Positions 35,355 to 43,529 of a stretch of 57,977 nucleotides of DNA are shown one piece after another. The notes under the pieces are model-generated. The model saw only the letters and a program-made list of their open reading frames with translations. It did not search any database and was not told where the DNA came from. Positions within the stretch are counted from its first letter, which is position 1, and each line of letters begins with the position of its first letter. The DNA lies in the NCBI GenBank assembly GCA_900544375.1, contig UQUZ01000012.1:1-57977 (forward strand), written 5' to 3'. The position numbers and the translations under genes are program-made. Origin of the DNA: an uncultured Oscillospiraceae bacterium (GTDB lineage: Bacteria > Bacillota > Clostridia > Oscillospirales > Acutalibacteraceae).

Positions 35355-36011
35355 TCAGGTTTCTTCCCGTTTCCCGCGCTCCTTCTCCAATTCCGCGTTT
35401 TCACGCTCCAGCTGCTCGATGCGCAGCATCATGCAGCAAAGCTCCTGCGCCACCGGGTCGGGCACGTGCACCTGGTCGAGGTTATCGACGCGCACGCCGT
35501 TGCGCTTGACTACCCTGGCAGGCACGCCCACCGCCGTGGAATCCGGCGGGATCTCCTCGAGCACCACCGCGCCCGCGGCGATGTTGCTGTTTTCCCCCAC
35601 CTTGAAGGGGCCTAGCACCTTCGCTCCCGCGCCGATCATCACATTGTTGCCGATGGTCGGGTGGCGCTTGCCCGTATCCTTGCCTGTGCCGCCGAGGGTG
35701 ACGCCCTGGTAGATAGTCACGTCGTCCCCAATCTCCGCCGTTTCACCGATGACCACGCCCGTGCCATGGTCGATAAAAAATCGGCGGCCGATTTTTGCGG
35801 CCGGGTGGATTTCAATCCCCGTTTTATGCGCGGCGCGCTGGGAAATCCAGCGTGCCAGAAAAAACAGCCGGTGGCGATAGCACCAGTTGGCCCGGCGGTG
35901 CATCCGGATGGCCTTCAGGCCGGGGTATAAAAGCAAAACCTCCAACACGCTGCGTGCCGCGGGATCGCGCTCGCGCACGCAGGCGATATCCTCTTTGAGC
36001 TGACGAAACAT
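35355..36011 (-). CDS. cysE: Serine O-acetyltransferase
   Basis: It acetylates L-serine to O-acetylserine, the first step of cysteine synthesis. 218 residues, the short Firmicutes form with a brief helical N-terminus. The left-handed beta-helix shows hexapeptide repeats with the catalytic DHGTGVVIGETAEIG (His/Asp), QGVTLGGTGKD and KRHPTIGNNVMIGAGAKVLG. The ATG at 36011 follows GGGGAGGAG; the long upstream extension is the T-box leader. It starts the cysE-cysS operon. Confidence 0.95.
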   Translation of the reverse strand: MFRQLKEDIACVRERDPAARSVLEVLLLYPGLKAIRMHRRANWCYRHRLFFLARWISQRAAHKTGIEIHPAAKIGRRFFIDHGTGVVIGETAEIGDDVTIYQGVTLGGTGKDTGKRHPTIGNNVMIGAGAKVLGPFKVGENSNIAAGAVVLEEIPPDSTAVGVPARVVKRNGVRVDNLDQVHVPDPVAQELCCMMLRIEQLERENAELEKERGKREET

Positions 36012-36046
36012 TATAATCTCCTCCCCTGCGGCGGAATCCGCTAAAA

Positions 36047-36335
36047 ACAAAAAACCGCCCGCGCGGCCCAAACGGGCACTCAGCGCAGGCGGATTTCTTT
36101 CCGCGGTTCCACTGCGATTTTTTCTCAGCGGGTCAGAGCAGACTAGCCCGAACCCTTTGGCGGTAACGGCGCCTTCCGCACGGGGATACTTTTCGGGGCG
36201 CCGCCCCAATTTCCCCCCGCGTGCTGGCGGGTGCATTTCACTAGGGCGCGTGCAAAGGGCGCTCGCAGCGAATGCGCCCTCTCTCTGGTGCGGCTTTCCC
36301 CGGCTACTTCTCCCGGTAAACGCATTTCAAAATCA
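36047..36335 (-). promoter_or_regulatory. T-box leader specific for tRNA-Cys, controlling cysE-cysS
   Basis: On the minus strand the leader carries, in order: the Stem I marks AGAAGTA and CCAGAGAGAG, a specifier region with GTGAAATGCACC giving codon UGC (Cys, 36233-36235), the T-box core TGGAACCGCGG (36101-36111) that reads the uncharged tRNA end, and a terminator stem CCGCCTGCGC/GCGCGGGCGG followed by TTTTTT. Uncharged tRNA-Cys should stabilise the antiterminator and switch on cysE-cysS. A TATAAT-like -10 stands at 36349-36354 but no good -35 was found. Confidence 0.88.
36049..36094 (-). terminator. Terminator of the cysE T-box leader
   Basis: 10-bp stem including one G-T pair (outer arms near 36055-36064 and 36083-36092) followed on the minus strand by TTTTTTG. 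It is the OFF structure that competes with the antiterminator. Confidence 0.8.
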
Positions 36336-36423
36336 ATGGATTGCTATCATTATATACCGGCGGGTCAAAAAATTCTACTTCTATTTTGCAACGAAAATGG
36401 GAACAAATTGCCCGCCCGTCTGT

Positions 36424-36990
36424 TTATTTTGTAAAAGTGATAATTTTCGTGCTTCGCATCAGGTAAATCACACCGGATACGACGGTCAGCACAGCCGTAA
36501 TCCACAAAAGGATGTTAGAAATCAGCGCCAATGGGAACGATGCGGGCAGCGAGCCCATCTCCTGCACCGCCGCCAGCAGCATAATCACGATCGTAAAGGT
36601 CATCTGACTGACGGTTTTGAGCTTGCCCCAGATATTCGCCGGGATCACCACGCCCTCCGCAGAGGCAATCAAGCGCACACTCGTCACGGCAAATTCGCGG
36701 GTGAGCACGATCATAACGATCCAAATATTGCACAGGCCAACCTGCATAAAGCCTAGCAGAGCGGCGGTGGTAAGCATTTTATCCGCCACAGGGTCAAGCA
36801 GCTTTCCGAATACGGTGATCTGATCATTTTTCCGCGCGAGCTTGCCATCGACCGCATCCGTAATTGCGGCCGCGCTGAATACGAGCACTGCCCACCAATA
36901 GTGGTATGGAATGCTCTGCGCCAGAAAAACAGCCAGAAAAACAGGCGCTAAAATCATGCGCATAACCGTTAACTTATTTGGGGTGTTCAT
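36424..36990 (-). CDS. pgsA: CDP-diacylglycerol-glycerol-3-phosphate 3-phosphatidyltransferase
   Basis: It makes phosphatidylglycerol phosphate, the first committed step to phosphatidylglycerol and cardiolipin, in the cytoplasmic membrane. 188 residues with about five membrane segments. The CDP-alcohol phosphotransferase motif DAVDGKLARKNDQITVFGKLLDPVADK is complete (a motif region near residues 45-71). The ribosome binding site GGAAGGGAG precedes the ATG. It follows rimO by 22 bp and is likely the second gene of a rimO-pgsA operon. Confidence 0.93.
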   Translation of the reverse strand: MNTPNKLTVMRMILAPVFLAVFLAQSIPYHYWWAVLVFSAAAITDAVDGKLARKNDQITVFGKLLDPVADKMLTTAALLGFMQVGLCNIWIVMIVLTREFAVTSVRLIASAEGVVIPANIWGKLKTVSQMTFTIVIMLLAAVQEMGSLPASFPLALISNILLWITAVLTVVSGVIYLMRSTKIITFTK

Positions 36991-37012
36991 GCGGTATGTA
37001 CTCCCTTCCGGT

Positions 37013-38338
37013 TTAAACCACTTCGCCGATCAGGTCGTAATCGGAAACGTCGAAAACTTCCACATCGACAAAGTCGCCATCCTCGAGCGCATAGCCGCAG
37101 GTAAAACGCACCGTGCCGTCAATCTCAGGCGCATCCATCCAGGTGCGGCCCGTGTAACTGTCGGTATAAGCGTCATAATCCTCTACGACGGCCCGGTAGA
37201 TTTGCCCAATGCGCGCGCGGTTATTCGCTTCTACTATACCATACTGATCCTGTAGAATCAACTCTGCCCGGTGTTTTTTCACCTCTTCCTCCACCTGATC
37301 CGGGAATGTGGCGGCAGGCGTCCCTTCCTCCTGCGAATAGGCGAAGCAGCCGAGCCGATCAAAGCGAATGTCCTGCACAAACTCTGCAAGCTCCGTGAAA
37401 GCTGCTTCATCCTCGCCGGGAAAGCCGGTCATCACGGTGGTGCGCAGAACGATATCCGGAATTTTCGCGCGGATGTTCTCAATCAGCGCCGTCAGGCTCG
37501 CACGCGAGCCTGTGCGGTTCATGCGGCCCAGCACCCGCTCATCGCAGTGCTGTAACGGTATATCGAGATAGTGGAGCACCTTGGGCTGGCGCGCTATCGT
37601 ATCCAGCAGCTCGTCCGTAATGCGGTCCGGGTAGCAATAGAGCAAGCGGAGCCACTCAACGCCCTCAATTTCGCACAGCCGGTCCAGCAGCGCAGGCAGC
37701 ATGAGCGCGCCGTAGAGATCTTCCCCATAGCGCGTGGTATCCTGCGCGACCAGAATCAGCTCCTTCACGCCAGAAGCCGCCAGCTCGCGCGCCTCTTCCA
37801 CGACGCTGTCCATCTCCCTGCTGCGGAACGCTCCACGGATGCCGGGAATGGCGCAGTAGGCGCAGCAGTTTGAGCAGCCGTCGGCAATTTTCAGATAGGC
37901 CCAGTGGGGCGGCGTGGTCAATATGCGCCTGCCCTCCAACGGCATATTTTCGCGCGGCGGGAAGGAAGGCATTGCAGCCCCGGCCATGGCCGCTTCACAT
38001 ATTTTTACAATATCGTCATTCGCGCCGATACCGATAAGCGCATCAATCTCCGGTATTTCATCGAGTACCTCCTGCTGATATCGCTGCGCGAGGCAGCCTG
38101 TCACCACAAGGCGCTGGATCGTACCATCCCTTTTCAACTCCGCCATTTCAAGAATGCTGTCGATCGCCTCGCGCTTCGCATCCTCAATAAAGCCGCAGGT
38201 GTTCACAATTACGAGATCCGCGTCATAGGGATCATCCGCGAGCAAATAGCCCGCATCCTCAAGCTTTGCGAGCATGATTTCCGCATCCACCTGGTTTTTG
38301 GGGCAGCCGAGGGATACCATTCCGATTTTATCGGCCAT
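37013..38338 (-). CDS. rimO: Ribosomal protein S12 methylthiotransferase RimO
   Basis: A radical-SAM enzyme that adds a methylthio group to an Asp of ribosomal protein S12. 441 residues. The N-terminal UPF0004 domain has three cysteines in VSLGCPKNQVD, IVNTCGF and VTGCLAQR; the radical-SAM cluster is GCSNCCAYCAIPGIRG; a TRAM domain ends the protein. It is followed by pgsA, a frequent pair in Clostridia. GAAAGGA precedes the ATG. Confidence 0.95.
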   Translation of the reverse strand: MADKIGMVSLGCPKNQVDAEIMLAKLEDAGYLLADDPYDADLVIVNTCGFIEDAKREAIDSILEMAELKRDGTIQRLVVTGCLAQRYQQEVLDEIPEIDALIGIGANDDIVKICEAAMAGAAMPSFPPRENMPLEGRRILTTPPHWAYLKIADGCSNCCAYCAIPGIRGAFRSREMDSVVEEARELAASGVKELILVAQDTTRYGEDLYGALMLPALLDRLCEIEGVEWLRLLYCYPDRITDELLDTIARQPKVLHYLDIPLQHCDERVLGRMNRTGSRASLTALIENIRAKIPDIVLRTTVMTGFPGEDEAAFTELAEFVQDIRFDRLGCFAYSQEEGTPAATFPDQVEEEVKKHRAELILQDQYGIVEANNRARIGQIYRAVVEDYDAYTDSYTGRTWMDAPEIDGTVRFTCGYALEDGDFVDVEVFDVSDYDLIGEVV

Positions 38339-38392
38339 TTTACGGTCAGTCCTTTCGGAAAAAATAGATGTTTCACAGTTCCTACGCCCCCT

Positions 38393-38421
38393 ATCATATC
38401 AGAAATTCAAAAAATTGAAAA
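38393..38421 (-). promoter_or_regulatory. Possible promoter of rimO-pgsA
   Basis: Minus strand: TTTTCA (38416-38421), 17 bases, TATGAT (38393-38398). The -35 is only a partial match. The rest of the 330-base gap before spoIVA's stop holds the terminator listed next and no ORF. Confidence 0.4.
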
Positions 38422-38589
38422 GGCTTCGTTTAAAAAAGCCGTTCGCTCCAAGGCATTCGATTAGGGCTCCGTATACAGAGAGAACATACAATAAGCCAAG
38501 GCTCCTGCGAAAAGTGCGCTGTACCACAATGGTATCGCCCGCTCATTCAAATTTTTTCAATCGAACAGTATCATTCATCCTCTAAGCAA

Positions 38590-38637
38590 AACAAACTTGG
38601 CCCCTCCTCCAGTGGAATCTCCACCGGAGGAGGGGCT
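38590..38637 (-). terminator. Terminator of spoIVA
   Basis: Long hairpin, GCCCCTCCTCC (38600-38610) with GGAGGAGGGGC (38626-38636) around an inner GTGGA/TCCAC stem. On the minus strand AAGTTTGTTTTG follows. Confidence 0.75.
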
Positions 38638-38668
38638 CGCTTCTCTCTCCAATATCAAACGGCTCACA

Positions 38669-40147
38669 TTACAGAATGATGCAGATCAATCCGCTACAGC
38701 CCTCGTTGATCACCTTTTCAATCGTTTCCTGTAGCTTGATACGTGCATCTGCCGGCATGCGGTAGAGCTTATTGTGCAGCCCTTCGTTCACCAGCTGATG
38801 CAGGGACGTACCGAAGATATTTGACTCCCAGATCTTCTCCGGGCTATCCTCAAACTCCTTGAGCAGGTACATCACCAGCTCTTCCGACTGGGATTCCGAC
38901 CCAACGATCGGCGCGACCTCGGTGGTGATATTTGCCCGCATCATGTGGATGGATGGAGCGGAGGCACGCAGCCGCACGCCATAGCGCCCGCCCTGCTTCA
39001 TGATCTCCGGCTCCTCAAGCGACAATTCATCGAGCGTCGGCATCACGATGCCATAGCCTGTAGCCTCCACTTCGTCGAGCGCGTTTTTCACGCGGTCATA
39101 GGCCTTTTTCACCTGTGCGAGCTCCATCATGCAGTTCATCAGGCCCTGTTCGCTGTCGATTTCCAGCCCTGTCGCTTCTGCAAGGATTTTATAAAACAGC
39201 TCCTGATCCATCAGCACGTTCACACGCGCGCTGCCCTCAGCCAGGTTCATGTGGGAAATCTGCGCGGCTTCAATATATTCGCATTCGGTCAGCTTCGTAA
39301 CCAAGCCGTTTACATCCCGCACATGCGATACCGCGGACGCAGCCTCCTGCACAGCGCCATAGGCCGCCTTGCGCAGCCAGTGCTCCGGATCGAGCGAGGT
39401 CATCCAGCGCGGCATGTCTAAGGAGATCTCCTTAACGGGGAACTCAAAGAGCACCTGCGAGAGAATCTGGCGGATCTCTTCTTCCTCCAGCTCTAGGCAA
39501 TTGACGGGCAGCACCGGCACGCCGTATTTCTCCGTCATCTGGGAGGCAAGCGCACGGGCGTTATTCGTCTGCGGATACATGCAGTTAAGCAGCACGATGA
39601 AGGGCTTGTTGAGCTCTTTGAGCTCTTTGACAACACGCTCCTCCGCCTCTTCATACTCAGCGCGCGGAATATCGCTGATGCTGCCATCCGTTGTGATGAC
39701 CAGGCCGATGGTTGAATGCTCGGAAATGACCTTGCGCGTGCCGATTTCAGCCGCCATGTTGAAGGGGATTTCATTCTCATACCACGGCGTTTTCACCATG
39801 CGCGGCTGGTCGCCCTCGATATAGCCCAGCGAGCTCGGCACAATATAACCCACGCAGTCGATCATGCGCACCTTGAAATGCGCCTGATCCGGCAGCGCGA
39901 TCTCCACCGCATCCTCCGGGATGAATTTTGGCTCGGTCGTCATGATCGTCCGGCCAGCCGCGGATTGCGGGAGTTCGTCCGTCGCCCGCTCGCGCTGATA
40001 GTCGCCCGTGATGTTGGGTAGCACCAGCGTATCCATAAACCGCTTGATAAAGGTTGATTTGCCTGTGCGCACAGGCCCCACCACGCCGATATAGATATCC
40101 CCCTGCGTGCGCTCGGCGATATCCTGATAAATATTACGGTCTTCCAT
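38669..40147 (-). CDS. spoIVA: Stage IV sporulation protein A
   Basis: A mother-cell ATPase that polymerises on the forespore surface and forms the basement layer of the spore coat. 492 residues, the family's normal length. Walker A GPVRTGKST, the TRAFAC-type MIDCVGY and a middle and C-terminal domain ending in GLICIIL match family members; the C-terminal hydrophobic stretch contacts SpoVM in Bacillus. It lies 30 bp after the sipL-like gene, so both coat-morphogenesis genes are likely expressed together in the mother cell (sigma-E, inferred from the family). Confidence 0.96.
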   Translation of the reverse strand: MEDRNIYQDIAERTQGDIYIGVVGPVRTGKSTFIKRFMDTLVLPNITGDYQRERATDELPQSAAGRTIMTTEPKFIPEDAVEIALPDQAHFKVRMIDCVGYIVPSSLGYIEGDQPRMVKTPWYENEIPFNMAAEIGTRKVISEHSTIGLVITTDGSISDIPRAEYEEAEERVVKELKELNKPFIVLLNCMYPQTNNARALASQMTEKYGVPVLPVNCLELEEEEIRQILSQVLFEFPVKEISLDMPRWMTSLDPEHWLRKAAYGAVQEAASAVSHVRDVNGLVTKLTECEYIEAAQISHMNLAEGSARVNVLMDQELFYKILAEATGLEIDSEQGLMNCMMELAQVKKAYDRVKNALDEVEATGYGIVMPTLDELSLEEPEIMKQGGRYGVRLRASAPSIHMMRANITTEVAPIVGSESQSEELVMYLLKEFEDSPEKIWESNIFGTSLHQLVNEGLHNKLYRMPADARIKLQETIEKVINEGCSGLICIIL

Positions 40148-40177
40148 TCGCTTATCCTCCTTACTGTCCGCTTTCTT

Positions 40178-41713
40178 TTATATACCCGGGATGAGCAGCA
40201 TGCATTTCTCCGGAACCTGTTCGCTTTCCAAATGGTTTTCACGCATGATAGCTTCCATCGTGGTGTTATAGCGGCGTGCGATATTCCATACAGACTCACC
40301 CGCATCTGAAAAATAGATTGTCAAAGCAGCGGAGGTGGAGCGCTTGATCTGCTCCTCATTGGGCCGGATTTCCGTAATCAGCCGCAAGCTGGTGGAGCAG
40401 AAAACGGAAGAGGTGATGTTCAGCTCGATGCGGACCTCCATCTGATCGCTTGCGTTGAGCACATAATCCAGTGCAGTCACCTGCACGGTGGGGTCGCAGC
40501 GAATCTTCTGCGCATCGGATTTCAGAGCCCGTTGATATTCAAAATCTACAGGCCGCTCAAGGTAATTCGGCTGTGCGTCGTGGTCGAGCACCAGCATGCA
40601 GACCGTCACCGTGCCGGAAACCGTGAGCATCCCGTCGGCAAAGGAGGAATTTGCCGTTACATCCGAGCACCAAAGGTCGAGCACCTTTGTCACGCTTGTG
40701 CCGGACAGGCTGACCGTGTTTTTGCACAGCGATGTTTCGTTGAAAATTTCAATCAGCTGATCGAGATCAACGCCCTTTTGCTCCACCGTCAGCTCATATT
40801 GCGTGGAATACGCGTCCGTCACAACGGGCACCTCCACCTCCCGGTAAGCGCGCACGCATGCGCATACGCGCACATTCATATCGAGCAGCCGCAGCTCCCC
40901 GGAGGAATCGGATTTCGGCGTGACCTCCAGCCCCATGACCTCCAGCCGGATATCGCTGCCGCAATCCTCATCGATGCCGTCCACCTCGACGATCTGGCTG
41001 ATAGGCATCGTATGTTCGATCGTTTCCAGCTCATTCTCGTTGGTATCCGCGCAGTAAAGAGTTTTCACGGCCAGTTCGCCCTTAATCAGGCATTTGTTCT
41101 GGATCACTTTGATATCCTGTGCGAGCGCGATCGCGTTGCAGCGAATGATCTGCCCAACAGGCGCTTTACTCTCCCCGATCTCCAGCACCTCGGTTAAGGG
41201 GAACATCCGCTCCACCAGGCCAACGGCGCTGCTGGCCGCCTGCGTTTTCTTTTGCAGCTGCACACCGCAGCCATCCACGCCGGAAATCAGGTTTTCCTCC
41301 CGCCGGACGGTCACGGAAATATTGACGGAAACCGTTCCATGAATATCCGCCCGCCGCTGGCTGACCGCGCGGCAGTTTACATATTCCGCTTTCAGGCGGA
41401 CGCTGACGCACGGGCTGTCGGGCAGATTTTTTACCTCGACATATTTGGAAAACGGCAGGTTCTGTTCAAAGCAGCGAACCCGTGCATCCTCCCCCACATA
41501 AATAAGGCGAACGAGCACTGTTCCATCCACTGTAATCCGTTCGCCGGACACCTGCGAACCGGTCACGCGCGGTGTGACCGTACATTTTAAAATCCGCAGT
41601 ATGTCGGGGCAATAATCCGGCAGGGTAAGGTCACTGTCAACGGACTGTTCTACACTGCCTTCATATATCAACTCGTTGACACAAACGGCTTGCCTGAGCA
41701 CCTCAAAATCCAT
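40178..41713 (-). CDS. sipL: DUF3794 and LysM protein, SipL-like spore coat morphogen
   Basis: A 511-residue protein with DUF3794-type beta-rich repeats (roughly 25-160, 160-300 and 300-450; for example LPDYCPDILRILKC) and a C-terminal LysM domain near residues 458-511 (SVWNIARRYNTTMEAIMREN). In Clostridioides difficile SipL has the same layout, binds SpoIVA and is needed for coat encasement. Position right before spoIVA supports the assignment. GGAGAGGT precedes the ATG. Upstream, GAATATA and GAATACC about 13 bases apart could be a sigma-E-like promoter, only a weak suggestion. Confidence 0.88.
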   Translation of the reverse strand: MDFEVLRQAVCVNELIYEGSVEQSVDSDLTLPDYCPDILRILKCTVTPRVTGSQVSGERITVDGTVLVRLIYVGEDARVRCFEQNLPFSKYVEVKNLPDSPCVSVRLKAEYVNCRAVSQRRADIHGTVSVNISVTVRREENLISGVDGCGVQLQKKTQAASSAVGLVERMFPLTEVLEIGESKAPVGQIIRCNAIALAQDIKVIQNKCLIKGELAVKTLYCADTNENELETIEHTMPISQIVEVDGIDEDCGSDIRLEVMGLEVTPKSDSSGELRLLDMNVRVCACVRAYREVEVPVVTDAYSTQYELTVEQKGVDLDQLIEIFNETSLCKNTVSLSGTSVTKVLDLWCSDVTANSSFADGMLTVSGTVTVCMLVLDHDAQPNYLERPVDFEYQRALKSDAQKIRCDPTVQVTALDYVLNASDQMEVRIELNITSSVFCSTSLRLITEIRPNEEQIKRSTSAALTIYFSDAGESVWNIARRYNTTMEAIMRENHLESEQVPEKCMLLIPGI

Positions 41714-41921
41714 AAGGTCTACCTCTCCTTCTCGGAAACAGCCGTGTGCCGGCCTTTCCTTGGTATTCGTTTCTATCCATCTATATTCACATCATGTCCC
41801 GTGTATGTATGGCGCCAAAAAAATCTCTGTGGCAATGCATCCCTCCCTACGTCCCCTTTGCCTGTTTTCGTTTCTCGGAGTTGCTTCTAGCCCGTTCGGA
41901 GAAAAAATTTCAAAAAAGTGA

Positions 41922-41950
41922 TTGACAAAATCCGCAACTCTCGCTATAAT
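41922..41950 (+). promoter_or_regulatory. Consensus promoter of the tRNA-Leu operon
   Basis: TTGACA (41922-41927), 17 bases, TATAAT (41945-41950): a full consensus sigma-A-type promoter about 12 bases before the first tRNA. Confidence 0.9.
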
Positions 41951-41962
41951 AATGACTGTCGC

Positions 41963-42046
41963 GCGAGAGTGGCGGAATCGGCAGACGCGCACGTTTGAGG
42001 GGCGTGTGGTAATCCCGTACGGGTTCAAGTCCCGTCTCTCGCACCA
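41963..42046 (+). tRNA. tRNA-Leu (anticodon GAG)
   Basis: Cloverleaf with acceptor GCGAGAG/CTCTCGC, a long variable arm as in class II tRNAs, GGTTCAAGT in the T arm and an encoded CCA. The anticodon loop TTTGAGGG gives GAG, decoding CUC/CUU. First of two tRNAs in one transcript. Confidence 0.95.
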
Positions 42047-42093
42047 TCCCAAAGGGCGATGGAGTTTTCACAAAAGCTTCATCGCTTTTATAT

Positions 42094-42180
42094 GCAGCTG
42101 TGGCGGAATTGGCAGACGCGCTAGATTCAGGTTCTAGTGAAAGCAATTTCATAAGGGTTCAAGTCCCTTCAGCTGCACCA
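42094..42180 (+). tRNA. tRNA-Leu (anticodon CAG)
   Basis: Acceptor GCAGCTG/CAGCTGC, long variable arm, GGTTCAAGT T arm and encoded CCA. The anticodon loop ATTCAGGT gives CAG, decoding CUG. It lies 47 bp after the first tRNA-Leu. Confidence 0.95.
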
Positions 42181-42183
42181 GGC

Positions 42184-42229
42184 AAAACCCCCGTAACTAT
42201 GTCGTTTGGCATGGTTACGGGGGTTTTTA
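42184..42229 (+). terminator. Terminator of the tRNA-Leu operon
   Basis: AAACCCCCGTAAC with GTTACGGGGGTTTTT, one of the strongest hairpins in the window, ending in a T-run. Confidence 0.85.
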
Positions 42230-42560
42230 TGTTTTATTTCCGCGCCTGTTTTTGTGCTTTGCTCCCTTTTGCTCCCCTTGTCATTTCAGAACGATGCTTC
42301 CGCGCCTTCTCAAATGTGATCACAACGGCCTCTTTCTTCTGGCGCCTGCGTCACATGCGTATAGCGCTGATCAGTGCTGATCTAATAATACATCTAAGCA
42401 GCGTACCGCATAGACCTCTCACCTGTTTCACTCTTCGCCGGCTGCCGGAGAAAGCACCCGGAACATGAAATGCCATATCCTGACTTTTGGAAAGAGGTCT
42501 GAGAAAATGAATCGCGAGTCAACCACTGCGAGCAAAATCAACCAGAAGCACACCCAATTG
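42230..42560. other. Intergenic stretch with no feature supported
   Basis: About 330 bases between the tRNA operon's terminator and the small RNA's terminator. Short open frames here (for example 42465-42698 on the plus strand) lack ribosome binding sites and are not believed. Confidence 0.5.
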
Positions 42561-42599
42561 ACGCTAAAAAAGCGGGCCGCCCAACACAGGCGGCCCGCC
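42561..42599 (-). terminator. Terminator of the small RNA
   Basis: Minus strand: perfect GCGGGCCGCC/GGCGGCCCGC stem (42572-42581 and 42589-42598) with a 7-base loop, then TTTTTTAGCG. Confidence 0.85.
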
Positions 42600-42680
42600 T
42601 CTGCCGCGGTAACGGTCCCGGCAGGGATAGCACATAAGAAAAATTTCTTACTACACTCCTCGTTACGTCCCGCTATCCGT
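42566..42680 (-). ncRNA. Candidate stand-alone structured small RNA, about 115 nt
   Basis: This segment has its own promoter and terminator and no credible ORF. Read on the minus strand it can form a hairpin GGATAGC/GCTATCC whose interior contains GTAACG and a nested TAAGAAA/TTTCTTA stem. A second hairpin CTGCC/GGCAG carries CGTTAC in its loop. GTAACG and CGTTAC are complementary, so the two loops could kiss. No gene on this strand follows within 800 bases, which argues against a riboswitch. I do not recognise the family; it lacks SRP, 6S and T-box hallmarks. Confidence 0.55.
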
Positions 42681-42684
42681 GCTT

Positions 42685-42713
42685 ATTATAACTCATAAAA
42701 TGGTAATTTGCAA
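42685..42713 (-). promoter_or_regulatory. Promoter of the small RNA
   Basis: Minus strand: TTGCAA (42708-42713), 17 bases, TATAAT (42685-42690). The predicted start falls near 42678-42680. Confidence 0.78.
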
Positions 42714-42765
42714 TATTTCTTTCGATCAAAGAGAAAAATAAACACAAAGTGTTATTTCAAACCTT

Positions 42766-42990
42766 CTATTCCACAGATAGCTCGCCTAACCCCTGATTGC
42801 CACCCTCTCCACGTGCTTGCGCATCTTGCTCAATCGCCCTGCAAAGATCTCTTTGTACGGCCAGCGTTGCAAGCGTATCTCCAAGTTGTGTGAACACCGC
42901 TGCGGTCAATGCCAGCTCTGAATCAGATAACTTGCCGGCCATCAAAGACGCCAAAGCAGAGATAGAAGCGGTCAATTCGCATCCATTCAT
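42766..42990 (-). CDS. Small conserved protein (DUF6774-like)
   Basis: A 74-residue cytoplasmic protein. NGCELTASISALASLMAG and AVFTQLGDTLATLAVQR match a short Clostridia family that I recall as DUF6774, of unknown function. Start taken at the ATG at 42990, where the family usually begins and GGTG is upstream. The small RNA gene begins about 50 bases past its stop on the same strand, but has its own promoter. Confidence 0.72.
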   Translation of the reverse strand: MNGCELTASISALASLMAGKLSDSELALTAAVFTQLGDTLATLAVQRDLCRAIEQDAQARGEGGNQGLGELSVE

Positions 42991-43130
42991 TTGAATCACC
43001 GTTATCATACTATGCATGGAGCTGGCAATCGTTCAAACCCTGTCTATCGTCCAACAATTGTAGGCAAAGCAATGCAATCATTACATAATCTTAAAATTCG
43101 GGTAAATATCCCAATATAAATATTTTTATA

Positions 43131-43158
43131 TTGTGCTTTCTGTTATTTCGTGTATAAT
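43131..43158 (+). promoter_or_regulatory. Promoter before the 81-residue orphan ORF
   Basis: TTGTGC (43131-43136), 16 bases, TATAAT (43153-43158), plus strand. Confidence 0.55.
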
Positions 43159-43261
43159 ATGTATCATATCGTAATTTTTTAAAAGATTCAGCAGGCATTG
43201 AGGTGCGGGGAATCCCCTATCCGGCCCTGCACCCTGCCAATCGATCAAACGAGGTGATGGT

Positions 43262-43510
43262 GTGGAGCCCTGCGGAGCATGGGAAATCTGGAAGATTCGG
43301 CATCACATTGTCGATACGGTACTGATCGTTAACCTGACGCCGTTGGAAGGTATTCCCTATTCCAATGGCCGGCCTGATGAGCGCGTTTCTGTTTTTTTGG
43401 AGGAGAGCGATTTGTTGGAACGAGCGGGGATACTGCGCAATGAAGAATTGGCAGGCGTTACCCGAAGCTATCTGCGCATTCGTGGCCATACGCCATCCGC
43501 AACATAGAAG
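43262..43510 (+). CDS. Orphan small ORF, 81 residues plus stop, unknown
   Basis: Low-confidence gene. It begins with GTG behind GAGGTGAT and has a good promoter 100 bp upstream. The composition is protein-like (VDTVLIVNLTPLEG, RVSVFLEESDLLERAGI). I do not recognise the family and see no signal peptide. It converges with the lipoprotein gene. A short alternative frame from ATG at 43257 stops after 22 codons. Confidence 0.4.
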
Positions 43511-43529
43511 TGGCTGTTCAACCCCTCTG

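Noticed and set aside
42465..42698. 77-residue open frame on the plus strand
   Set aside because: It runs across the antisense strand of the small RNA and its terminator, is strongly basic and has no ribosome binding site.
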